Shown here: piece by piece, positions 42,209-53,309 of the stretch
How positions within the stretch are numbered: position 1 is the first letter of the stretch
How the letters are laid out: each line of letters begins with the position of its first letter
Source: Adineta steineri
Lineage: Eukaryota; Rotifera; Eurotatoria; Adinetida; Adinetidae
Length of the DNA stretch: 64,000 nucleotides
Direction of reading: 5' to 3'
NCBI GenBank assembly: GCA_905250115.1
Contig: CAJNOI010000085.1
Coordinates: forward strand, 309,739 to 373,738
Notes under the pieces: model-generated
The model's database searches: none
What the model was told of the DNA's origin: nothing
What the model saw: the letters and a program-made list of their open reading frames with translations, nothing else
Made by a program: the position numbers and the translations under genes

Positions 42209-44023
42209 ATGAGCGATTGTCAAACAGAAATCAAAGCAAACGACGACTGTAAAATCCCATCTTCTTTGGAGTATGTGGTGTTTCTTGAATGTTTTTATCT
42301 GACTTGCGAATAGAGAAGTTGAAAAAAAATCGGCTTTCAGTTTTCAATACGATATCTATAACTTTTGCTTGATCAAATGTTACATATTGCGTCACTGATA
42401 TTTATTTTAAGGAATGACACTCACCAGAGTGGAAGCACAGATGTTCTCCCGAAGGAACGTAATGAAGTCAAATCATCTTTACCGCGAGATGAAACCACCT
42501 TGAGTCATCTGACAGAAGTGATCGAGCATTTCAATCAGATGGACTTATGTGAACCACTTTTACGTGGTATCCACAGCTATGGTACGGAAAATCTTACGGA
42601 TATTCAAAAACGTGCTCTTAAACCGTGTATTTCGGGTTCGTTTTCCGTCATTCCTCCAAAAACTGAAATTTATTCAATAAATATTCATACTTTTTAAAGG
42701 TTACGATGTGATTGTGCAAGCACCGTCATGTAAAGGCAAAACGACAATGTTCATTATTGCAATTTTACAAAAACTCGATGTGAATTGCAAAGACTGTCAA
42801 GCGCTAATTTTGGTACCATCACGTGAACTGGCCCAAGGAGTATAGTTTTTTTTCTGGCATGTGATCTTTATTTTTCATCAACTTCTCGATTTTGTTTGCA
42901 ATTTAGATCCGTGCAGTAGTTTTAGCACTAGGTGATTATATGAATGTGACATGTCATGCTTGTATTGGTGGTACACATATTCGTGAGGATACGAAACGTC
43001 TTGAAGCAGGTGTTCAAGTTGTTGTTGGTACACCAGGTCGGATCTATGATGGGTTGAAGACATCAGCATTTCGTATGTAGTTTATATTTTATATGTGTTA
43101 TAGTTTTTTTCCTTCTTTGCGTTGCAGGTAGTGAAAATATCAAAATGTTCGTTTTGGATGATGCTGATGAGCTCTTATCACGTGGTTTCAAAGACCAAGT
43201 TTATGATATATTGACAATGCTATCAAGAACTATTCAGGGCATTATTGTATCGGCTACGATGTCCAGTGAATTACTCGAAATCGCAGCTAAATTTATGAAT
43301 GATCCTGTGAAAATTCTTACCAAGAGAGAAGAATATTCGCTCGAAAGTATTCGTCAATTTTACGTGGATGTCGAACGTGAGGTAGATAGATATACTTGTT
43401 ATTCTATGATGAACTGATGCAGAATTGTTTTTATCTAGGATTGGAAATTAGATGCGTTATATGATTTGCTCGATATATTATCGATCACACAAGCTGTCAT
43501 CTTTTGTAACAGATTGAGAACGGTCACATGGTTAACTGAAAAATTGCGTGCACATAATATTACTGTGTCTACCGTGGTTAGTTTGATCATGATAGTTTTG
43601 AAATAACCATTTGTAAAGTCTTACATAAACATACGAATTAATTTTCTTTTTATTGTAGTATTATGATATGGATGCACAGCAATGTAATGATGCCATAAAA
43701 GAATTTCGAGTGGGTTCCAGTCGAATCTTGTTAAGAACAGATACGCTTAAAGTTGATATTGATATTGCACAACTTAATCTTGTTATCAATTATGATCTAC
43801 CAAATGATTGTCAGATTTATATTAATCGGTAAGAATTAATAATGTCGAAAAGAGATAAACTTTGTTCTTTTGTTTAAGTATTGGACGTAGTGGTAAATTC
43901 GGTCGAAAAAGTGTGGCTATCAATTTCATTACCAAAGATGAACAACGAACATTACACGACATTGAACAATATTACAATACAAAAATTGAAGAATTGCCTA
44001 TGGACATTGCCGATTTGATTTAA
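42209..44023 (+). CDS. eIF4A-like DEAD-box paralogue with degenerate catalytic motifs (432 aa, 8 exons)
   Basis: Exons: 42209-42270, 42412-42635, 42700-42839, 42907-43072, 43128-43381, 43439-43576, 43659-43828, 43879-44023. Colinear with eIF4A from the Q motif through the C-terminal FYN..IEE..ADLI end. Motif I reads APSCKGKT (103-110) instead of AxxGTGKT. Motif II reads DDAD (208-211) instead of DEAD. Motif III SAT is kept. Motif V reads LKVDID where eIF4A has ARGID, removing the Arg. Motif VI reads NRIGRSGK instead of HRIGRGGR. These residues bind and hydrolyse ATP, so helicase activity is probably lost or weak, yet the frame is clean across eight exons. It could be a regulatory paralogue competing for eIF4G or RNA. 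The first 55 residues are an extra acidic/polar leader. Codon use looks less AT-biased than in its neighbours. Confidence 0.92.
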
Positions 44024-44613
44024 ACGAGAGACTTCTGCTCTTATGAACAAGAAATTGTTTAGTTAACAATTATTTTCTTTTATTCAACATACTACAAATA
44101 TCTCTGAAAAATGAACTAGTCTAAAAGTATCAATAAAGATATGAACGAGACAGTGTAATTGTGCATATTCTAATTGAGTAACTTCTGTACTATCAAGAAA
44201 TGTTGTCGGTTCGATTAATTGTTTTTTCTATCCGTGATGCTATTTGATGTTAGGTAATTATCGATTTGTTTAATAGTTGAATAGTTGAAATCAACTGTCG
44301 AATCTGATACTACTGCCATTCATGTCACCACTACTTGTCCAAATGTATGGATGGCGGTGTATGTTTAAGTAAAGATGCATGACAGTAAAGTCAATAGCCA
44401 TATCCACATCCACTCTCATTTTTATTCACATCCTCACACGTTTATCTGATCATTTCAATATTTAAGTATCGTTTAATGTGCAAGAAGTTAGAGAGTGTGC
44501 ATGACACATCCACATCGACATGCATTCTATATTATCCTCCTCTCTGTTCCATTGATTTATTAGAGTATATAATTGTCTTCTAGCTAAAGCATTAGCACAA
44601 GAAATAACGTGTA
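44024..44613. other. Intergenic between convergent genes
   Basis: Spacer holding two 3' ends. It contains CCACATCC/TCCTCACAC-type pyrimidine-rich tracts near 44400-44440 but no gene. Confidence 0.5.
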
Positions 44614-45356
44614 TTAGAAAAGAGATGCTGAGCGAAATCGTACTGGAATTTCGGAAACAATTTCCGAGACGCTAAAAAACCATTCTTCTGCCTTTTCTCC
44701 ATGTAATACATGTTGTGTGCCCCAGCTTCTTTGAAGATCTTCCATCTTAAAATTCTGTTTGCTTTTCCAAGCAGCACGCTCCATATAAAAGTCATGGTCC
44801 ATTCGCTGAAGATGAATCATGACTAAGTCCTGATCCCTAAATTACAAATGAAAATAATCGTTGATACAATCAATCAAAGAAAATCTTACTGTATGCTATC
44901 TTCTTGACACGCATGAAAGCCTACCTTCCAATGAATTTTCTTGCGTATCAGCAAAGGTTTATCGTACCCATTATCTTTCACCCAATAACGTCGCTGTGGC
45001 ATAATGGGTTTGTTGAGATTGAGTTTCGGTTCTAATGTATTATTATGAACTATTCGATAGGGATTGACACGAATAACTTTTTCCTTGGCTTTTTTAATGT
45101 AATCCATAAGACCTAAAGGATATTTCATTGGATCAGGTACAACCATTTCATCTATTTCACAAAATAAAATATATTTGTAGCCTCTTTCAAATAAATTACG
45201 TGCCATATTCTGAACAGTTTCCACAAGCCACATATGATCGAAATATTTTTCAGAAGAAACTCGATTAANNNNNNNNNNCAACTGAACCCATCTTCTCAGT
45301 ATATTCTGAAAACTAAAATTGATTTTCGAATCTGCAAGCTCCGGTTGATTTCGCAT
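44614..45356 (-). CDS. Glycosyltransferase (GT2/GT92-like) fragment with a 10-N gap
   Basis: Minus-strand exons 45356-44890 and 44836-44614, intron 53 bp. The visible part carries YKYILFCEIDEMVVPDP, an acidic metal-binding EID/DxD-like motif of inverting glycosyltransferases, then a segment with PIMPQRRYWVKDNGYDKPLL and IHWKVGFHACQED, and HLQRMDHDFYMERAAWKSKQ, typical of eukaryotic GT2/GT92-type proteins. The ten N at 45269-45278 fall within the coding region; frame continuity across them cannot be confirmed. The N-terminal half expected for the family (membrane anchor, nucleotide-sugar site) is not found upstream, where 430 bases show no coding. It is either a truncated gene or one broken by misassembly. 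Sugar donor unknown. Confidence 0.65.
45269..45278. other. Assembly gap (10 N)
   Basis: Ten N inside the glycosyltransferase coding region, probably a small scaffold join or a masked low-quality run. Confidence 0.95.
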
Positions 45357-45790
45357 ATTTTATGTTGAGATTCATTTGCATAAATTATTATGTGTTTTAT
45401 CGAATCGTAAAAATGAGAGTGTAAGCGATACATAGTATTTTATCATATTTATTTTTAATTCGAAACTAACGAGATATGTTTATGATGGGTATAATTCGAC
45501 TATTCAAATAATTGATATTCTCACGATTGACGACAAAATCTATAAAAAAAATAAGTTGTGAAGTACAAAGAAATAGGCGAGATGAATGTATTTGATTAGT
45601 ACCACTTGAGCCTTTAATTGATAATGAATTATTTGTTATTTATGTTGAGGATGTGACTATTTATCCTACAACACTTTCAATTAAAAACATTTGCTATTGT
45701 TTAGATGAAAACGTTAAATCTTTCTCTTCTATCAAAGATAAATATGTATATTAGATTGTGCGATTTATAAAACTAGCGTAAACGACATAT
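45357..45790. other. Intergenic, no gene seen
   Basis: AT-rich spacer; neither the missing glycosyltransferase N-terminus nor another exon could be identified. Confidence 0.5.
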
Positions 45791-47724
45791 TTATGAATAT
45801 GTTTCACGTAAAATATGTGCTGCTTTTTCTGCTAGAGCATGAACTGTTAAAAACGGGCCAGTTTTTGTGGAAAAATGTGCGGGAAACACAGATGCATCAA
45901 CGACACGAAGATTACTTATTCCATGAACTTTAAAATGACTATCAACCACTGAATCTTCTGCAGTTCGACCTATGGAACATGTGCCAGTAAAATGACTACT
46001 TGGGAATAATGTATTTCTGATATATGTCGATAAATCTGTTTCTTTTGAACCTGGTAAAAGTTCAGTTATGTTACCATATTGTTTCATTACATTTGTTGAC
46101 ATCACTTTACGAATATAATGAATTGCATTAATAAATATATTAAGATCTTGTGGATCTTTTAAATAGTCCACAATGATTTTAGGTGACATAAGAGGATTAG
46201 AACTATGTAATGATATAAAACCAATGGTTGATTTTGGTGAAGGATTAAATATTACTACTTCCCATTGTTTTGTATTTTTATCTTCTTTTAAAACGAAGAA
46301 TGTATTTGAATTATTATTTGTTGTGCGTGATTGACTATTGATTAAAGCGATTGGTATGGAATCACCAATAGACAAGTTTTGTATTTGATATTGAATAATT
46401 ATCACTCCGTTATCCATCAAATTTTTCCCCACATGTTTTAATTCATGTTTCGTTGGTATTTGATTTTCTTGAAGAATATTTCGATCACCAATACCAGATA
46501 ACATAAGAAGATGTGGACTAAAAAATGTACCAGCAGATAGAATGTATTCTTTTCTTGCAATACCATTAAATAATCCATCTTGTGAGATAAAGAGAACGCT
46601 TTCGATTTGTTTAGTTTGTTCATTTAAATTGAATTTAAGTGCTGTAGTATCTGTTAATACTTTAAGATTTGGATATTTATTTAACGTAGAAGTTAAATAA
46701 GAATCACAACTCCAACTTCTGATTCCATTAGTAAACGAAGAAGTTTCAAATGAAAAACCATAATCAATTGTATCGAATAATTCACTAGTAAATGCTTCAT
46801 CTAATTCTGAAGCAACATTTTTCCATATATTATTAAATACAGAATCATAAGCATGCGTGATTTTAAGAAAGCCATTCTTTCCATAAATATCTGAAGTTGA
46901 AAAGGGTTCAGTTGATGTATAATTTTCAACTAATTTATAATATTTCGACATTGTTTCGATATGAAACGATGGATCATCAGTAGCATTAATGAAATAATTC
47001 CATTCGTCTGTCAACAATCGATGTATTCCACCACCATTAATGCTATTACCTCCTAGAGTATTCCATACTAAAAGATCCATAGATCGATTATTAAGATTTG
47101 GTGATGAGTCAACAGGAAGATAATGTTTAAAATATGGATTACGAATTAATTGACCAAACAAAGATTTTTCTTTCATCATTGGATTCAATGTATCATTTGA
47201 ACCACTAGATAATAAGAGAGTTTGAAAACCATATTGAGCTAATCTTGCCGATACAACACATCCAGCCGTGCCTCCGCCAATAATGATAAAATCAGCTATA
47301 ATTTCTTGGGTTTGCGATTGTGTCGTTGAGTTTGTAGACGAATCTAAATAGTATAATAGAAATAGTCAAATAGTCAGACTTTTTAAAATAATATAATCTA
47401 TGATCAATTTTTTATTTTCTTAGCATAGAACCATAGTATCACTTAATATAGACTCTTACTAGATATAGTAATATTGTCGTCATGTGAACATTCTATAAAA
47501 GAAAAAGCAATCATAATACATTATCAACTTAACAGAAAGTATTCTTTCATACTTGTTATATTTGTCCACATTGCAAGAATAACTATGACAGCACTGAGAA
47601 GTATAACCATTTCAACAATGAACAATAACCGGATTCTTTTACTTTTCGATGATGACACCGCAATCGATTGAGCATTGATAGTAGTTGTCGGAGTGACAAT
47701 ATTGTCTGGAGGTTCCGTATACAT
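45791..47724 (-). CDS. GMC-family FAD oxidoreductase with N-terminal membrane anchor (593 aa, 3 exons)
   Basis: Minus-strand exons: 47724-47529, 47492-47460, 47343-45791. Residues about 31-53 form a single transmembrane helix after a cytosolic Ser/Thr-rich leader, giving a type II topology. The FAD-binding Rossmann motif is FIIIGGGTAGCVVSARLAQ (95-113). The GMC body includes WNTLGGNSINGGGIH, the second signature AGTFFSPHLLMLSGIGD, and the C-terminal HFTGTCSIGRTAEDSVVD with the catalytic His, followed by NLRVVDASVFP. The C-terminal flavin-contact segment is unusual, reading STKTGPFLTVHALAEKAA where a conserved Asn/His is normal. GMC enzymes oxidise alcohols, sugars or sterols; the substrate here is unknown. 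The catalytic part would face the lumen or exterior. The 33-nt middle exon is supported by phase only. Confidence 0.92.
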
Positions 47725-47838
47725 TTTCTAATCGTATCTAAAATATTCTATTTACAAAGTAAAGTTTTAGTTTCACTCAAATATGTATATAGAGGATGTC
47801 TCATAAAAATTGACATTAATGTATTATCGATAAGTTGA

Positions 47839-48149
47839 GACTAGGGGTGTTACTTTATCTTTACTTTATAAAATAAAGAATAAAGATATATTTTTTCATG
47901 CATTAAGTACATATGCAAATACCCTGTATAACAATAGAATACATTTATTAATGCTCTTTTTTATCAACATCATCATCATCATTTCCATATGATAATTTTA
48001 TAATTCTTTGTGAGCTAGTCTAACAAAATAGAAAAGTACGCTTTGATAGAAAAAAATCTTTATCATTATAAAATTAATATAAAGATTTACTTTATTTCTT
48101 TATCTTTATTCTTTATTATAAAGTTAACTAAAGATAAAGTAACACTCTC
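47839..48149. mobile_element. MITE-like element, ~310 bp, with ~45-bp AT-rich terminal inverted repeats
   Basis: GGTGTTACTTTATCTTTA near 47845 is mirrored by TAAAGATAAAGTAACACT ending near 48148, and the similarity continues inward (ACTTTATAAAATAAAGAATAAAGAT against ATCTTTATTCTTTATTATAAAGT) for about 45 bases. AGTTGA occurs just outside both ends (47833-47838 and 48150-48155) and may be a 6-bp target duplication. There is no internal coding capacity. The superfamily cannot be assigned from the ends alone. Confidence 0.75.
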
Positions 48150-48155
48150 AGTTGA

Positions 48156-48801
48156 AACACATGATGTTTTGCTTTGAATGATAAGGCAAAATCGAGTATA
48201 GAAAAGTATATTTCAATCTTATCAACGTATTTTACCTTTGGTTACAGTCAGAAAGCTGAATGTTTCAAAAATCAAAGGTTATGTTTGAATATACATATAC
48301 ATATATATAAACGATATTTCAGTTCTTTTCCATCTTACAAAACTATAACAATATCAATAAAAAAAATCATCTTCAGGTATTTTGCGACACCATTTCGGTA
48401 TCGCAGTGTTGTCAATGTATTTTATCATCAGCTACGTACAGAGAGGTGAAAATTTCAGAAATTGATGATCATGCTTGAATATATATACACAAAACTATGG
48501 CAATGTCAATAAAAAATTATCCAGGGTATGGGTGTTCGTTTAATTATATTTAAACCTGCATCCTTAAATTAGTAAAGTTTTCGTCGTCAGTGTTGATAAA
48601 AATGTATAAACAATGGAACTAATGTTCTAGTAGATTATCAGATCACAGAGAAAATGTTATCAACATTTAATAAATCAAATCAGAAGAAATTTATTAAATA
48701 ATACATCAATATTTTCTTGTTCATCTACAGTGATAAGCGATTTTTAATTACTTATTTTACTTAGTATTTATTTCTTTTTAAATACTAAATCACATGTTAG
48801 T
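48156..48801. other. Intergenic, no gene seen
   Basis: AT-rich spacer between the MITE and the 3' end of the TMEM187 gene; nothing supported. Confidence 0.5.
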
Positions 48802-49632
48802 CTATTTATATTTTTGTGTTATTCTCTTCAATTTAACTTTTTCGTTATGTTCTTGAAATTTATAGTCTTCAATCATTGTTAAGAGTGTAATCATAAAATG
48901 AATTTGTAGAATATCACATACTCTTGAAAAGAAATGTCCTGACCAAACAGTAAACATAGATGGCCATAAAGTTGCTAAATACAATTCCAATAAATCAAAT
49001 AATACAAAACCTATACAACAGGATGCACATATACATAACAAACATAAACGAAAATTAGCATCTTTTTCATTTTTTAGATTCATATGAAGACGAATGACTG
49101 CTACAAGAATGAGAATAAGGTGCGTGCCAATTGTTACTTCATAACCATGGGGATGTAGATTACCGAGAATTGGATACGAAAGACATAAGATTAATTCAAT
49201 TAGAATGAAATTTTTTACTATCCAGTTGTCCTTCTCCAATTGTAAGCTCAATGCCCAGAGAAATACCCATGAAGCTATATGTAATGTATACCATTGATCA
49301 AGTACACCAAAAAAATGTTGTTGTGTAATAATACGAAATAACTGAACTCCACTATAAATAATAATAATCCAACAAAAAACACGTAAATTGATACTATGAT
49401 CTCTTTTTTGACGACGTAAAAATAACCAATAGACTCCGAGAAAAGTATAAATAATATTAATTAATGTATTCAATGGCATAGCAAAATATGATGGCATTGA
49501 TGGCCAAGGTTTTTCAGCATACTCGTCAACTCCTGTGTAAATCTGTATTTTGTCAAAAATAGACATACTATAAATGCAGACACTCATGACTGCGACCACT
49601 CCAGCGGCACGAAAAAATGCAGAATCGAACAT
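48802..49632 (-). CDS. TMEM187: TMEM187-family multi-pass membrane protein (276 aa, single coding exon)
   Basis: Similar along its full length to vertebrate TMEM187: an IFD..Q..GVDEYAEKPWPSMPSYFAMPLN segment, LINIIYTFLGVYWL, a VLDQWYTLHIASW segment, LHPHGYEVTIGTHLI, and the C-terminal GHFFSRVCDILQIHFMITLL. Six to seven hydrophobic helices are evident. Both length and motif order match the 261-residue human protein. Its molecular function is not established in any species. The coding region is uninterrupted here, and the basic C-terminal tail (EKVKLKRITQKYK) is lineage-specific. Recognition rests on memory of the family and on motif order. Confidence 0.88.
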   Translation of the reverse strand: MFDSAFFRAAGVVAVMSVCIYSMSIFDKIQIYTGVDEYAEKPWPSMPSYFAMPLNTLINIIYTFLGVYWLFLRRQKRDHSINLRVFCWIIIIYSGVQLFRIITQQHFFGVLDQWYTLHIASWVFLWALSLQLEKDNWIVKNFILIELILCLSYPILGNLHPHGYEVTIGTHLILILVAVIRLHMNLKNEKDANFRLCLLCICASCCIGFVLFDLLELYLATLWPSMFTVWSGHFFSRVCDILQIHFMITLLTMIEDYKFQEHNEKVKLKRITQKYK

Positions 49633-50329
49633 CTAAAATAAAAACAAAGTATGTTTAAAAACGATATTAATCTAAGGTGTGGGTGTGGATGAGCGAGAGA
49701 AATAATCACATCCACACCCCCATCTTCACCAGTACTCAAATTCAACAATAATTTCTCAAGTCAAATTAGGTTTTACTTCTTGCTATTCTCCACTATGAAT
49801 ACAAATATAAAAAACACAACACTCACCTGTAAGACGATTAATGTATATGATGCAATTTCGATAAATAAAAAATCACAGCAAGCTATTCGTCTTATATACT
49901 ATCAACTATCTCCTTTCTTTCTATCGATATTTTTTCGTTTTTGCACTCTCTTCACCTATCGCCTCTTCTTTTTTTTTTATTAACTATTCTTTGTTTTTTC
50001 TCAAATTCTTATTCTTTTCATACCGACTACACCAAACCACTAAAAACAAGCCATAATTACATAATCTATGCCTCCACTAATGATCAAAACTCCATGATGA
50101 CACAAAAACACTGAACACACTCTTTTCAACGAAATTTCGAACTATATGCTCTAAAAATCAAAACCTCTTATGAAATCAATCCATATTTTACTTGATTCAG
50201 ACCGAACCCCCTATTAGTCTTTCGAAACCAAAAAATGCCCTCATTTGGATACAACTGATTCGTCTCATAATTCAACTTATAAACTATAATCAACAGAATG
50301 TTTTTATTTGCTGCGTTGTTATTATTGTT
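49633..50329. other. Intergenic upstream of TMEM187 with a GTGTGG hairpin
   Basis: Holds the TMEM187 promoter and a perfect 11-bp hairpin (GGGTGTGGATG 49681-49691 with CATCCACACCC 49709-49719). No gene seen. Confidence 0.5.
49681..49719. repeat. Perfect 11-bp-stem hairpin of the GTGTGGG-like family
   Basis: GGGTGTGGATG and CATCCACACCC are exact complements separated by 17 bases, located about 50 bases 5' of the TMEM187 start codon, so it may lie in the 5' UTR or core promoter. Confidence 0.75.
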
Positions 50330-52200
50330 TTATAAGGACATTTTGGATATAGTTCGATGATCATTAAGTATCTTCGTAATCGAAAAGATTCTTTAGTACG
50401 ATTGACGGTAATTACCTTTGGGTGTAGCTTTGCTCATCTACTCTCCCTTAATACGAAAAATAATCGATGACGTGATCACATATTTCACTCACAGATACGT
50501 AATAATGGTGAAATCTTCACAACAACGTATTTTATTCATTATCAAATATGCATAAAGGAAAAAGAAAAACTGAGAAATATTACTAATAATTTATTTCTCG
50601 AACCGATATGGTTTGTAGATAAAATTCTTATATTAGAAAATTTAAATTTTATTCTCTGTGTTGTGGTTATTTTATAAGGACATTTTGGTTACAGTTCGAT
50701 TATCACTGTTCTCTTTCTAATCGAAGCACATGGTTTTGTACGATAGACAGTAATTACCTTCGTGCATAATTTTTCTTTCTTCATACATAAAATAATCGAT
50801 GACGTTATCACATGTTTCACTGAGAGATACACAATAACGTACATATTTCGTCATCAAAGAGGCATGAATGAAGAAGAAAAACTGAGAAATATTACTAACA
50901 ATTTATTTCTGGTACCGATACAGTTTGTTAAACTTTATTCTCTGTGTTGTTTTTATTTTATAAGGACAAATAACGCTTGTCTGGGGACTCACTCGGCTCT
51001 TTTTCGTAGAAACTGTGTGTCTTCACTATCAGTAAACTATTTAATTAAGCAATTTCAAAAAATCGACTTCAGATTTGAGTGCCTCGATCTTGATAACCCT
51101 TCGGTAAACTCTTATAAAAAAATTTCTTTTATATCTTTACCTAATTTTTGGACCAATCAGTGAAGTGCGGATACACAATCAAGCAACCAAACAGACAATT
51201 TATTTTCACTAACGTTGTACAATCTATAGAACGAACAGAGAATATCTATCATATTTTATATTTCTCAAATAAATACGACATTTAAAACACATTCACTTTA
51301 CAGAATAAATCGAGATACATCAATATGAAAATAATTCATTATCAATTGAAATCGATTATGTAAATATGCTTACATTTTCTATTTTTGTTATTTATTAGTA
51401 AAAGAGATATACCATTTACACGTGTTTTCTGCTGTAGTTATTATTCAAAAAAATATCTATATTCTTTTTATGGTACATCTTGAAATATAATTTAATGTCA
51501 ATGTAAATATTCTTTCAACAAAAGAAAAACAGCTGTCACCAATCATCTTGCTTTGTAGCAATACATTAATGTTACAATTTTTTTTCTCGATAGAACAAGC
51601 AGTTATATACGAGAATACATTTGAAAACAGCACAATGATATGCAGCTGGCGCAAGACTATTTAGTACGAAAAAAGAATATTTTAACAAGTAACGCTCGTC
51701 CGAGGACTCGCTTAGCTCTTTCTCACAGAGATGCTTCCTCTTCACATTTACTAGAAAAACAATTGAAAAGTGTGAAAAATCGGTTTTCGATGTTTTTTTA
51801 CCTTTGCACCCTCTTCATCCACCTCCGTCAACGTGATCACCCAACGGACCTCAGATTCGAAGTCTCCGCATCGAAATACCTCTAGAAATGTCTTTTTGAC
51901 TCTGCGGACACACAAACAAGCAAATAAGCAAGAAATCAGACAATTTAAGTTTGCTGGACTCTACTCTACGAGAAAGAGAACATTTTGGAAACAGTTCGAT
52001 GATCACTGTTTATCTTTTTAATTCAAGGACATTCTTTTTTACAACTGGCAATGATTACTTTCGTCATACACAAAATAATCGATGACGTTATCATGTATTT
52101 TACTGAGAGATACTCAATAATGATGAAACCGTTGTAACAACGTATTATTTTTTCTTGATCTAACAAGCATAAATAAAAAGGAAAATTTGTTACTGATGTT
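50330..52200. repeat. Cluster of diverged repeat copies (two unit types, A and B)
   Basis: Unit A occurs three times: about 50330-50640, 50665-50935 and 51970-52200. Shared landmarks are GGACATTTTGG (ACATTTTGGAAACAG in the third copy), TTCGAT(G/T)ATCA, AAAATAATCGATGACGT, and CACTGAGAGATAC or a variant. Unit B occurs twice: about 50955-51200 and 51660-51960, sharing GGACTC(A/G)CT..GCTCTTT and a region ending AGACAATTTA. The order A-A-B then B-A suggests duplicated and rearranged copies of one composite element. Short reading frames inside are interrupted and unlike each other, so no protein is claimed. Confidence 0.7.
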
Positions 52201-53309
52201 TATCACTGATACAAGACCGGTAGAAGTAATTGTGAATTTTGTTTTTTTTCCCTCTTGATTTCATACGATGATGTGCTTATGTGTCGATCAGTACTAAAAC
52301 TAGTGAAGTTTTGAATCTAAATTTGTTGTTGGGTTATAATGCTGAATAAATTATTTGTTTTTTGGGAATAATTAACAAGCAAATTTCTAATATAAGAGCT
52401 CATGGAAAAACATTTATTGCAATGAAATGTTTGTAGCAATTCCAAAGATGATTTACATATCAAGCACCACTCATCTTCAAATTCATTGACCCTTTTCTTA
52501 AGGAGGCAGTACTAGTTTGCTTCGTAAACTGTAGGGTTCGATCATATAATGATACTAAACTGCTATCAGTACGTATGATAATCACAGCAGATCACTGCGA
52601 AATTTTCAGAGAATATCAAATCACCCCTGAGAGGTTTTGGAGAAAAGTTTTTCAGTGTAAAAAAATTGCAGATTCGGAGTCAGCATGGTCGATTACTCGC
52701 TTCGCCGTTGAGATCTTGAGGGGATACCTCTGCCAATAAGTCAAACAAAGTTCCAAAATTCAATGCAAAAAAGTCACATGCTTCGAACAGAATTTGAATC
52801 CTTATCACATCATATACGCTCATATCTACTCAGCTATATGCGAGTTGTCATTCATTTTCATTACGGAATCAATCAATTTGATTTTCGAGAGAAGAATCAG
52901 TTTGTAGTTATACGAAAAGTTCTGCAGCTTTTTTGATGCAAGCAAACACGTAAGATAAGAATACAGTTTTGTCTTGGTATAGGCATGGGAGAAAAACAGA
53001 TCAACATTCACTCACGCCCACACCCACACCCTTTTATCGTGAAAATATTTTAACAAATGAAAGATAGATGAATGTGGATATGGATATGAATATAGTAGGA
53101 GGAAAGGCATGTGCATGCTCAGAGATCTTGAGAACACAATTTTCGTTTGTTCCGTCATGCATGGATCTAAACACAGAATTATCGTTGATTGGCAGCAGGT
53201 GAAAAGCTGTCGTTATCATTTATTTAGTTTCAGGCCACAATCTAGTTTTGGCCGTATGTTAAAAAAAAAGAAGCCGAAAAGGGACTCTAACTAAAAAGAT
53301 TGAAGTAGT
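52201..53309. other. Intergenic with a less AT-rich patch
   Basis: Nothing recognised. A patch at about 52490-52760 (GAGTCAGCATGGTCGATTAC, TTGAGGGGATACCTCTGCC) is less AT-biased than its surroundings and may be an old element or gene remnant. A one-sided CCCACACCCACACCC tract lies at about 53017-53031. Confidence 0.5.

Noticed and set aside
51640-52021. Forward frames of 81 and 62 residues
   Set aside because: They lie within the rearranged repeat units; corresponding copies are not open, so they are not conserved as protein.
52510-52560. tRNA-like GGTTCGA word (also near 44210)
   Set aside because: No flanking acceptor stem, anticodon loop or D-arm could be built; no tRNA gene is supported anywhere in the window.
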